A stretch of 64,000 nt of DNA from Allomyces arbusculus (Eukaryota; Blastocladiomycota; Blastocladiomycetes; Blastocladiales; Blastocladiaceae), in the NCBI GenBank assembly GCA_027604705.1, contig JADHYV010000026.1, forward strand, positions 248,001-312,000. The letters run 5' to 3'. The notes below the pieces were generated by a model that ran no database searches, was not told the DNA's origin, and saw only the letters and a program-made list of their open reading frames with translations. A program made the position numbers and the translations under genes. Numbering within the stretch: the stretch's first letter is position 1; every line of letters starts with the position of its first letter. Shown piece after piece: positions 54,641 to 64,000 of the stretch.

Positions 54641-55973
54641 GGGCGCCGCAAGTTGATGATCATGAACAACAGCAGCACCCGTAACGAGAGAGCCGATTCA
54701 AATGAGCAAGCGGAGCATGAAGCATGTGTGCGAGAATGACGCGGTGTGCGCAAGCGTGTGAGTCATTGAAGCAGCAACGGAGATCCAACCCGACCGCAGC
54801 GCATCCCCGAGCCCGCCGCGGTGCAGTCGCGGCAGACCAGACCAACGACTCGGCGAAGTGGCAACGGGACAGCCAAACTGGCTGCAACTCCGGCGCCAGC
54901 GACCCGTTACCTGGTGAAGTGGCCGGCCCTCTGCAGGCGCAACCCATTGGCCGTGACTCGACTATTCTTCTTCATGCTCCAGCATCTCTTTCAATCCGAC
55001 CAGTTGCAATGAGCTCAACGAACGTCAGCGCTGCAACACCTCATGTACATCTATTGGCTATTGATTCATGCAGCCATCCGACAGCGCAGACTCGATTCGA
55101 CATGGCCAGCTAATTGACATCGCTGTGGGCACGACATCACAGTTTTCTATTGACGTTGGTGTCCGCTTTCCCCCGAAACCAGTTTGTGAAGGAGGTTCTT
55201 GCCGCTGCGAAATTATAGTCCCATGCCAAATTGTATGCAAGGATGCGCGCGGCCGGCTCTGGCCTGTCGTCAAAGTGGATTAGCGTTGGATCAGATATCC
55301 AAAGTCGCCGGCATCGCGACTGGTGTATTCGGGCCTCGACCAGGCCTCCCTCGCCGTGGCGATGCTGCTTGGCCTTCAACTCTCCTCCTGCATGCTGCAT
55401 GGACAGTTGGGACACGACTCTCACTACGGGGATAATGTGACGCGCGCCCTCTTGTTCTGGGACCACCTTGGCTCAGCATTTTCAAAAACGGCTCGAAAGA
55501 ATGCGCAACATCTGGGCGCAGGCTGCATGCAGGTGGCAGCCAGCTGCTGCGGCTGAACTCGAAACTGCACGCCACTTTTCGTTTCTTCCCGGAGCGCCTC
55601 TGTCGTTCTGGAGGCGCGTGGATGAACCACGGATAGAGAACGCGCCTGCACTGCTCCCCGAAGGTCGTTCTCCCCGACAACACGCGGCCAACAAACGCTC
55701 CATTCGAACAACGGCAGCCGACGGCTCGAAGTTTTCGGCGCCGACCGCTCCTGGCTCGTGTACCAGCAGTGGCCAACAGCGCCAGCATCCAAAGGTCCCG
55801 ATCAAGATAAAAAACATCATTTCGGCGCGGCCTCCCCATCCTGGCGTCCATATATACTTGCGCGACGCCATGGCACTCGAGCAACAATCCCAGCGGCGCT
55901 TGATCTCGACGCAAACCTCACCATTTGTCGCCCCGCCGTTTGACCCCAAGTCCCAACAAATCCGCCGCGCACC
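54641..55973. other. 1.3-kb region upstream of the ZIP transporter, no supported gene
   Basis: Short frames on both strands without family resemblance. It ends with the TATA box of the transporter gene. The 5' exon of the decayed minus-strand RS gene could lie at its left end but was not found. Confidence 0.4.
55850..55857 (+). promoter_or_regulatory. TATA box of the ZIP transporter gene
   Basis: Reads ATATATAC, about 117 bp before the ATG at 55974, in an otherwise GC-rich stretch. Confidence 0.6.
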
Positions 55974-57074
55974 ATGACTGTATCACACGAAACGACGGCC
56001 GAGCCCAACTACGGCCTCGCATTTGCCGTGGCCATTGGCGCGGGCCTGTCGACGGCCTTTGGTGCCGCTTCAGTCAAGTTTGGCTCGCTGCAATCACCAC
56101 GTTTCCTGGCCACGGGCATGGCACTCGCTGGCGGTGTGATGTACGCATGGATTCTCGCTGCATCCTCAACGGTCTGCTAGGGTTCAGGCGTATGGGAAGC
56201 AAGAATACGCTCGCTTGGAAGCGCGCCATTGCTGACTGGCCCCTGTTGAACTGGCGATAGGTTATATGTGAGTCTCTTGGACATCTGGATGGAGTCCAAG
56301 GCCTCGTTCGAAGAGGCGTGGCCAAGCGAAACCGGCAAGAAGCACGCCTACATTGCCGCGACGGGCATGTTCTTTGCCGGCGCATTGCTCGCAGTCGGCA
56401 TGGAGGCCGGCGTCAATTGGCTCGAGTCGCGGCTGCTGCGTCGCGGCGCGTCGGGCGCTCGCCCGCCATCGCGTCCTGCATCGTCGAGCCCGGACCCGGA
56501 GGCGGCCGTGACATCAGCCATCAAGGACAAGCCGCGCGATAGTGATCCGCGCGACGCGGCGCAGACGGCAGAGCAAGTCATGTCGGCCGAGGACCGCGCG
56601 AGTCTGCTGCGCACGGCCATGGTCACTGGGATCGCGCTCACGATCCACAACATCCCGGAAGGCCTGGCCACGTTCATCTCAATGTGCTCCAGCGTCGCGT
56701 CGGGTCTGCCGCTTGCTGTCGCCATTGCCGTGCACAACATTCCCGAGGGCATTTGCGTCGCCGTGCCGATTCTCTACGCGACCGGGTCCAAGTGGAAGGC
56801 GTTCATGTGGGGCACCATCACGGGCGTGTCAGAGCCTGTTGGCGCTGTGCTCGGCTATGCGATCTTGAAGTCGACCGACGCGGCCAACTTGTCCACCGTT
56901 TACGGCGTCCTGTTTGGGCTGATCTCGGGCATTATGACGTATATCGCCGTTGCCGAGCTGATCCCAACGGCGTTGTCGCACCACAAGAACCCTCGCGACG
57001 TGGCGGTCATGGTCTTTGCCGGGATGGCGATTATGGCTGCGAGTCTCGTCTTGTTTGAGGTCGCTGGCGCATAA
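55974..57074 (+). CDS. ZIP-family zinc transporter (ZupT-like)
   Basis: Exons 55974-56140 and 56261-57074 (120-bp phase-2 intron, GTACGC...TAG); 326 aa. Family role (known): moves zinc and other divalent metals into the cytosol. Splicing restores the first helices (AFAVAIGAGLSTAFGAASVK, GGVMLYVSLLDIW). The metal-site motif HNIPEG occurs twice, at 185 and 214, on adjacent helices (LTIHNIPEGLATFISM and AIAVHNIPEGICVAV). Further helices are VSEPVGAVLGYAIL, GVLFGLISGIMTYIAVAELI and VMVFAGMAIMAASLVLFEVA. The variable loop at about 110-155 is Ser/Pro/Asp-rich, not His-rich. It is the only non-RS gene in the last 17 kb, and its 3' end was copied to 59545. Confidence 0.92.
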
Positions 57075-57271
57075 TGATGGATGCGGTTCGTTCAGTCGTG
57101 TTGTTGATTTTGTGATGGGTTTCTTTTGCGTGTGTAAAAACAATGGAGGTGTGATTTGATTTATTGTGAAATTGACGCTTGGGTCCCTTCATGCCGATCA
57201 CATCACACAAAACGCGAGCGAGTGGAAATCATAGCCCAGAATCTTGACCGAACTGGATCAACTCGCTGCAA

Positions 57272-59330
57272 ATGAATCCGCTCACGGCCGACAGCAACGT
57301 GCCCTCGAATGCGGCGCTGTATCCGCGCACAACATGTCAACCACTAACAAGCGCGACCGCGGTCCCTGCTCTGGCGGAGGCTGCTGCCTATGACCCGTCG
57401 CTGACACTTCCGGCGCCTCCTGCACCCGTCCACGCCGCTGTTAATGCCGCAGCTGGTGATGACGAGGTACATACACGTTTGTCGCTTCCTTGAGTGGTGT
57501 TGGTTTTCGTTGGTTGAAGTGTCTCACTACATCTGGGTCGCAGCTCGTCATTCTCTCTGCCATCAGCGCACCAACCATGCCCACCGACCCGCATCCGTCC
57601 ACAGTCCAAGTGTGCGAGCCCGTTGTACTCGCCAGTCGGGACCGGGACCAGGGTCGACCAGCGCGTTCGCTCGTCCAGGAGCTCATGGACGCGCGCACGA
57701 CGCACCCTCTGTTGGTTTCCACTAGCTTGATTGTCAAGAGTTTAATCAGCATGACCTCCAGGGTGACCGAAATGGTGCGCGTGTCGGGAGGCGTGCCCAT
57801 GTCGGTGCCGGCCGCGACCAAGTGGCACCTCCACTTGTCCTCGATCGAGTACGTCTTTAACTCCGCCAGACGGACGTTACGACACCATTCTCACTGTGCC
57901 TGTCAAGGGACTGCCATCTGTCTCGTCGATCCTTGACCCGCTCACCGGCACGCTCATCGCTGTCAAGGTCGCCGCAGCATCGTTCGCGCCGTGAACATTA
58001 ATGGGCCGCAGCAGGTCCCGCATGTGGGCACGGTAACGGTCGTGGTCGCGCCATCCGGCGTCCTCGCGGAAACGCGACCGCTCTCGGTCGCACTCACGGT
58101 CGCGATTGACACGCCGGAGTCGCAGCAAGGCGCCGTCCCGATAGCGCCAGAGAAGTCGCAGTCGGAACAGCAGCCGCACAGCGCCGCACGCGAGCGAAAA
58201 GATCCGCGGCCGTAGCCGCAGCTGCAGTCGGCGCCGATCGGCATCGCCTATGCAGTGGCACGCCGTTCTCGATGGTCGGACACCTCCACTGCGCGAGCTC
58301 GCCAAGAAAATGGTCAAGTTTATCGGGAAGTTGACCGGCGGAAATGAGCACCGCTTAACGAGGCACCCGCGGTGGATGGGCCGATTGAACTTTGTGTTCA
58401 CGGATTTGTACACTCCGCGGCACGGATCGGTCGATAAGGTGCAACACGTGCTGACGTTTTGGGTGCCGCGCTATGATGGGTGCGTATTAGTTCGTTTAGC
58501 GGTGCGTGCAGGGGACGACTGATTCGCTTGGACACGCTGTCTCTCACTCAATGTGTGGCCAACAAGGGTCGTTGCCGACGTGATGCAGCAAAACGGAGTC
58601 GTTATTGGGGCCACCCGTATCGATGTCCGTTCCTTTGCGTTGAATCAACGCCGTCTTCCCAACGGCGGAGTACTTTTGATGTGCGAAATTGACCAGCTTC
58701 CACCGGTCATAGTTTGAATCATCCGATCCTAGCGACGCGCTTCCACCCGACGAGCACCCACTGCAGCGCGACGTGTACATTGTTCTGCACACGCCGCATA
58801 ACCACCAGTTACTTATTATGGTCCAAGCAATGCGCGCGCAAAACATTGCGGGCGATCACGACATGGTTGGTTGCTCGGTCCCAGGCACGTCCATTCAGTA
58901 CGTACAAGTTTGACTGCGCGGCTTCAGCTGGGGAGGTTTGGCTCACTCCGACAGACGACGAACGTTGCATTCCAATTATTACGCGGTGTTGACCGTGCCG
59001 TCGAACAACATGGGCAACGTCATGGAGCTCAACCAGTGTTGAATGGTTGGCAAGCAACTCCGGGTATATGCGGCTCCCCATTCGCTGCCCTTGGTCGCTT
59101 TTGCTTGGCCATGCCGAAGTGGGCGCAGCACGTTCCCTACACTAGCGCGCTTTAACTGGTCTGGTTGGCTATGCTGCCCTCGATGTAGGTGTTCAAACTA
59201 AACGACGCCAAGGCTGTGTTTGCTCACCCAACCCGGCTCGCGGCCGAATTGGAGACCATGCTGAAGCGGTCCGTTGACGGCTCGGTCACCTTGAGCCAAT
59301 TGAAAATCTCTGAGTCTGGTCGTCTCGTGT
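57272..59330 (+). pseudogene. RS-domain/RRM-like family, decayed member after ZIP
   Basis: The 5' part is intact: exon 1 57272-57466 and exon 2 57544-57848 (LVILSAISAP, VCEPVVL, LVQELMDARTTHPLLVSTSL, RVSGGVPMSVPAATKWHLHL). The RS frame at 58019-58250 has two stops (58034-58036, 58142-58144). Further on, KKMVKFIGKLTGG with HVLTFWVPRYDG, the 58-nt exon 58567-58624 (VVADVMQQNGVVIG) and the 185-nt exon 58713-58897 keep exactly the lengths seen in member 3. The next acceptor AG (before 58980) is lost, and a TGA interrupts the RRM module at ELNQC. A last-exon match (DAKAVFAHPTRLAAELETML) starts near 59189. Close similarity to member 3 shows it was once a full copy. Confidence 0.75.
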
Positions 59331-59544
59331 TGAACAGTGTATTTTTGCACCCTGGCCCATTTCTATGTTGCGCCCTTGTTGCCAATTCGATTGCATTCAA
59401 GCCCCTCCAATAAATTTTACAAGCGGCCCCATAAGCATCATGAAATCAACAACTGTGGAGAGGGAGTAAGAACAAGCGCGCATCGCGATGTCCTGTTTAT
59501 GCGCGTGAGTGTGTTGCTGTACGAATCCTCTGCCTCGACCGCGT

Positions 59545-59830
59545 GTGCTCCACAATGCAATCCTGAAGACGGCCGACGCGGCCAACCTGTCCATCTTTGA
59601 CAGGATCCTGGATGCTGGATCCCGGATCCTGTTTGGACTGATTGATGTCTGGGCTTGCGGCAACTTTCCTGCGCAGGAACCTGCTCACAACCTGACCGTC
59701 ATGGTCCTTGCAGGGACGGCAGCCATAGCCGAGCAAGGGTGCGCTGTTAGTTCGATCTTTTAGTGGGTGTTCGAGAGAGAAATGTATCGATTCTTTAGCG
59801 TGGGCAAAACAATGGACGTGTCTCGTTGGA
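59545..59830 (+). pseudogene. Decayed copy of the ZIP transporter 3' end
   Basis: AILKTADAANLSIFDRIL matches AILKSTDAANLSTVYGVLFG of the intact transporter, then FGLIDVW, NLTVMVLAGTAAIAEQG (for DVAVMVFAGMAIMAASL). Even the 3' UTR phrase AAAACAATGGA is kept. The 5' two thirds of the gene is absent. It sits just before RS member 3, exactly as the intact transporter sits before the decayed RS member, so it marks the edge of a duplicated unit. Confidence 0.8.
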
Positions 59831-59854
59831 TGTGGCGCTCTTGTGTCTTGTGTC

Positions 59855-62573
59855 ATGAATCAACCATCACATTCTGCTGAGGACCTGCCTCCGTCGACCT
59901 GGCCTGGTGCCCAACCATCTGACCACCGACTGTTCATTGACCACAACTCGCTGCAAATGGACGCGCGCTTGGCCAACGACGGCACGGCGTTGAGTGCGAC
60001 GCTGTTCCCGCGCATGGCATGGCGACCGCCAACAACAGCAGCAAGCACGGCAGCTCCCCGTCCCAACCATCTTCACCTCGCGCCGGCCAGCTCCACACCT
60101 GTTGTACAAGCCGGCCTCGCCGCTTTCCACGCCCGCAACAACGTGCAAATCAGTTCCACACCGGCCGTGCCCTTCATTCAACATTATGCTGCGCCAGCTG
60201 CGCTCCAGCCCTCCCTTTCTGCGTCTGCCAACATCGCGTCGCACCCGCGCATTCACCCGGCTCCTTCATTGACCTGGTCCACGAAGATTGGGGCTGCTGT
60301 GCCGGGGCCATCTTCAGTGCTTCCATCTCACTCTGCACCTATTCCTGCTGATGGTCACGCTGCCGGAGACGACGAGGTAATGCACAATCGCGACCAGAAT
60401 CTGGCGCACGGCGTGGCTCACCACATCGCCGCGATTTGGCCCCAGGTGATCATTCTCTTTGCCGTTCGCGCGCCAATCAAGCTGGCCGGTGCGCATGCAT
60501 TTGCGGCGCATGTTTGCGAACCAGTCGTGCTCGTGGGCCAGAACCAGGACCGTCCAGCGCGCTCGCTCGTCGAGGCTCTCATGGAAGCGCGCACGACGCT
60601 CCCGTTGTCGGACCCCACCAGCTCGCTCGTCAAGAACTTGATCAGCGTGACCGGTAAGATGGCCGAGATTGTGCGCGTGTCGGGCGGCGTGCCCATGTTG
60701 GTGCCGGCCGCGACGCAGTGGCACTGCGGCTTGCACCCGGCCGTGTACGTGTGTGCTCGCCACCTGGGAGGATCGAAGCAGTGTTAATCGTGCTGGCCCC
60801 ATTTCCCACAGTCTCGGCGATACGCTGGCCATTTCTGCACCTGTTGCAACACCATCCGTGCAGGTGCCTGTCCATGCTCCGCCCGCACCGATCCAAACAC
60901 CACCCGTACCCGCCCAAGCCCTGCCCGCATCCGTCCAATCGCCGCTCAGCTCGCCAGCAAGCCCATCAGCGGGCAGCATTCCGCACAGTTGCGAGCGGTC
61001 GCCCAGCCTGGCATCATCTCGACCCCGCGCTCACTCGCGATCAAGGGATCGCAGCCAATCTCGTCGTGACCGAAGTCGCTCGCCGGTGCGCAAGTCTCGG
61101 CCCAATTTGCGGTCGGAATCGCGGTCCAGGTCGCGTTCCAGGTCGTGGCAACGGCACCCTTCACGTCGTGAGCGCCATCGCCGCAGAAACGCTTCACGGT
61201 CGCGGTCGCGGTCGCGGCAGGGCAGGTCTACCCGCAGCCGCGCAACGTCTCAGTCACGGTCACGGTCGAGGTCGCGCCCGCGCCCGCGCCGGTCTGGTTT
61301 GGCCCGCAGTCGGTCGCGGTCGCGGCCGCGGAAGCGCCGGTCCCCTCCTGTGCGCGGTCGGTCGCGATCGCGCTCACCGCAGTGCCGGTCCGCACGAGAC
61401 CAGATCGGTTCCAAACCGCGCTCACGCAGGGCGAGCCGCAGTCGTAGTCGCACGCGCAGTCGCAGTCGCACGCACAGTCGCAGCGTCGAGCGGGCACGTC
61501 GGCGGTCGGACCGGCCACGGGCTCGAGCCCCAATTTGTGACCGTGACGCACGCCGTCGCCATCGCTCCGCGTCCCCAGTGCTATGGCGCGACGATTCTGG
61601 CCGTCGTGCGGCCGCTCGTCCATCTGAAGCCGAGCTGGTCAAGACCATGATCAAGTTTGTCGTCAAACTGAGCGGCGGCACGCTCAAGGACATGATGAGC
61701 CATCCCAACTGGTTTGGCCGGCTGAACTTGGCGTTTCGGGACGTGTGCCCGCCGCAGCACGTGCTTGCTGATGAGGCGCGCAATGTACTCACGTTTTGGG
61801 TCCCTCGGTCGGCGTCTGACGCGTACGTGTTGAGATGCCTGTTTGTTGGTGTCGCTGGGGGTGCGGGGAACTGACTCGCTTTGGCCTGGTTTTCTACTTG
61901 ACTTGTGCTTGGCTAGAGTGGTTGCGGACGTGATGCGCCAGTCTGGCGTCGTGATCGGCTGTACTCGCTGCGATGTACTTTTTGACGGAATCGAGACGGG
62001 TCGAGCCCCTTCCAAGGTTTGCGATATTGACTGAACGAGGCCTTTGCTCGTCCATGCACGTAGTTTGAGCCGGCCGATCCGAACGATGCGCCCTCACCCG
62101 ACCAGCACCCGCCGGACCGCGACGTTCATGTGATCCTGCACTCGCCGCACCACGGCTCGTTCCACTTGATGGTGCAGGCGTTGCGCTCGCGCAACATTAC
62201 CGGCGATCTCGACATGATGGGCCGGACGGTGCTCGGCACGAATATCGAGTACGACGACCTTATACACGGACTCGTGATGCATGACGCTGATGGCACGTTT
62301 TGTATTCGTGGCTAGATTCGCAATCTTGACCGTGCCGTCACACAATACGGGCTGCACCGAGGACCTCGACAAGCATTGGGTTGACGGCCAGCAGCTGCGG
62401 GTACGGCTCGCCGCGTATCGGGCGCGCCTCCCGTGCCTTTTGCTGACGGATTTGCTCCACAGGTGTTCAAGTTGGATGACGCCAAGGCCGTGTTCGCTCA
62501 TCCTGGACGACTCGATACTGAGCTTGAGGCGATGTGGACGCGGTCTGTTGTTCCTTCGTTGTGGGCCACATAA
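59855..62573 (+). CDS. RS-domain/RRM-like family, member 3 (intact, largest RS domain)
   Basis: Exons 59855-60376, 60446-60744, 60812-61822, 61917-61974, 62064-62248, 62316-62400 and 62463-62573 (introns 62-94 bp); 756 aa. Exon 2 starts VIILFAVRAP and has HVCEPVVLVGQNQDRPARSL and RVSGGVPMLVPAATQWHCGL. The RS domain is very long, about residues 335-540 (SRPRAHSRSRDRSQSRRDRS, RSRSRSRPRPRRSGLARSRS). Then come ELVKTMI, KLSGGTLKDMMSHPNWFGRL with NVLTFWVPR, the 58-nt exon VVADVMRQSGVVIG, and the RRM-like module split by an extra intron (DVHVILHSPHHGSFHLMVQA, then FAILTVPSHN, WVDGQQLR). The last exon is VFKLDDAKAVFAHPGRLDTE. A start at 59843 would add four residues. The RS length and RRM-like fold suggest a nuclear speckle or splicing role (inference). 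Confidence 0.75.
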
Positions 62574-62929
62574 TTCATGTCATGTAAGGATCCCACGCTC
62601 AAGATGGCTCGCGCTAATCAAACAGGCGACAGAACATCAAAGCAAATAAGTGCAGCCTGAAAGCTGCCAAGGGGGCACGCAATGATTTGGTGAGCATGGG
62701 CGCCAGGACGCTTTGTCAACTGGCCCAGCTCCATGTCTATTGACGTGTGGTTTCTCAGTCGTAAAGAGGGGACGGCGGGCGGGTGGAAAAGGGTCTGAAC
62801 GCTGATTCCAAATTGATCTGCAACGTTCTCAATGCCAGAGATCAGACTCGTGGATCTTGTCACAACCTTTCCACTTCGGCCAGCCACACATCGTGAGTTG
62901 ATTGACAACTCTTTTTGTTGTCAAGAGTG
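62574..62929. other. Spacer after RS-family member 3
   Basis: No gene is recognised. Presumed 3' flank. Confidence 0.4.
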
Positions 62930-63300
62930 GACCCCGACCGACCTCATGCTCGCTGCAAATGGACTACCCGCAGGCCAATTTCAATTCCACGGCTTGGCGA
63001 CCGCCAGCTGCCGGCACGACTTGCTCGGCTCCACCGACACCACATGCCCGCGAAGTCACTCAGGACATTGCCCCAGCAATGCAAATGAGGATCATGTTTG
63101 CGCTGCGCTTCCGAGTCACGCACGAGGGGAGCGGACGACGAATTGCTGTGCGCGTCTGCGAACCCGTCAAGCGAGCTGCAATCGGCTACGTGATGGGGCC
63201 ATCGGTCATCACCATCAAGCCGTCTATGACGACTGAGACCAATCAATGCCGGCTCGACCATGAACACTATTGCGGTGGCTATACGTGGTGTTCAAGCTGA
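62930..63300 (+). pseudogene. 5' fragment of an RS-family gene
   Basis: CSLQMDYPQANFNSTAWRPP parallels NSLQMDARLAND...MAWRPP in exon 1 of member 3. MRIMFALRFR...VRVCEPVK parallels the exon 2 start (VIILFAVRAP...HVCEPVVL). The frame runs into a stop soon after, and no RS domain or later module follows. It is a truncated duplicate, probably left by the same unequal exchange that made the other copies. Confidence 0.6.
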
Positions 63301-63648
63301 CGGTTTTCGCTTGATCGGCGCCGGCTCTTGCGACGCTCAAATCTGGTTCCATTCTTCAGATTGCCCAAATCTCAGATTGAAGCGGTTCATATTACGTTTT
63401 TGATTCCTTTCTCCTTGTTCCCCACCTGGTCGGGCCCGTATGCGATGCGAGGTCCATATGTGCAGTGACCTGAACGTGGCGGCATGGCAAGCACCTCTTG
63501 TTCATGCTTTGATATGTACATGCGTGCGGCAAGACCGCTGCAGTTGTGGCCGGTGATCGCCACTCGGGAGAGAAATCTGCATGTAGCGAGATCGGTAAAA
63601 AATTGACGAACTATGGGCTGGCTGGGGAAACTGGGGCCAAGAAGTAGA
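63301..63648. other. Spacer between the 5' fragment and the right-edge gene
   Basis: AT-richer than average, no coding feature. Lies on the 3' side of both neighbours. Confidence 0.4.
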
Positions 63649-64000
63649 TTAATCGATATATAACCTGTTTGGCAATCTTGCGAACCTCCTGCTGCAAACG
63701 ATCAGGGTCAGCAACACAGCCTTTGCGTTATGCAAGAGGACCACCTACCGCGACCACGAAACAGTCAATCAACACGTAAATCAACAACGCAGACAATTTC
63801 GGCCAAACGTGGACAACACGGACCCGCAACCACTTTCCGTTGATGACGACGCGATCCAGGTCTTTCGCGCGGCCAAGGGCATTGGGCGCCATGGTCAGGA
63901 ACCCATACGACACTTCGGTACTGGGCAGTTTCATGCTGTAATTGAGATCGGCATCTAGTCGACACAGGCCGTGCGCGCTTATGGCCTCCACGAGACTGTT
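63649..64000 (-). CDS. RS-domain/RRM-like family, right-edge member (partial, 3' exons)
   Basis: Runs off the window. Exon 64000-63824 encodes the second half of the RRM-like module (VEAISAHGLCRLDADLNYSM, SYGFLTMAPNALGRAKDLD, VVINGKWLR). The layout matches member 1 (SYGFITLL...LDGVYVQGRPIK), and the 79-bp intron (donor GTCCGT) sits at the same place. The last exon 63744-63649 starts VVLLHNAKAVLL, matching VFKLDDAKAVFAHP. After that the better match (DPDRLQQEVRKIAKQV) lies in the next frame, so the C-terminus may be frameshifted. Whether the gene is intact cannot be judged without the upstream part. Confidence 0.6.

Noticed and set aside
57991-58215. 74-aa frame inside the decayed RS gene as a separate gene
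   Set aside because: It is an alternate frame of the degenerate RS region; composition reflects the RS repeat read out of frame.

Overview
The window is nuclear DNA from a GC-rich eukaryote with compact, intron-containing genes. Most introns are 59-95 bp; the first introns of the acyl-CoA-binding and eL39 genes are about 250 bp. The mix of a Sec9-type SNARE, an ankyrin-DIL protein, a ZIP transporter and the ciliary protein CFAP298 points to a flagellated, early-diverging (zoosporic) fungus. A Blastocladiomycota species such as Allomyces would fit, but that placement is inference. No tRNA, rRNA, CRISPR array or retroelement was recognised. All gene models were spliced by hand from reading frames, splice-site consensus and family knowledge; exon lists are in the evidence fields.

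Layout. 0.6-7.2 kb: a Nudix hydrolase (MTH1-like), an ankyrin+DIL protein and a zinc alcohol dehydrogenase. 8.8-15 kb: four tandem minus-strand copies of a hAT-transposase-derived gene, two intact (9704-11830, 12851-14990) and two ruined. The intact ones share exon structure but lack recognisable catalytic aspartates. 15.4-29 kb: a tail-anchored-looking unknown, acyl-CoA-binding protein, a possible Mediator-8-like protein, a Sec9/SNAP-25 SNARE, two small uncertain genes, a coiled-coil protein and a 1035-aa unknown. 29.6-34 kb: four tandem LURP-one/tubby-like genes, the last one broken. 34.4-42.2 kb: a housekeeping block of UBA3 (NEDD8 E1), CFAP298, taspase-1, HSCB/Jac1 and ribosomal protein eL39. 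42.8-46 kb: a 1022-aa disordered protein.

The last 17 kb (46.5 kb to the right edge) is the most unusual part. It holds a locally expanded family with one shared plan: an N-terminal module ending near a C-E-P-[IV]-V motif, an arginine/serine-rich (RS) domain, a Trp-Phe-containing helical module, a tiny 55-58 nt exon, an RRM-like module and a short C-terminal helix. At least seven loci are visible: three intact (46573-48951, 49303-51292, 59855-62573), one partial at the right edge, two pseudogenes and one 5' fragment. A ZIP transporter gene sits inside the array, and a decayed copy of its 3' end precedes the third intact member, so ZIP-3'-end plus RS gene was duplicated as a unit.

Splice donors are also unusual: about 38 of 53 modelled introns have C at position +4 (GTACGT/GTGCGT) instead of the usual A.
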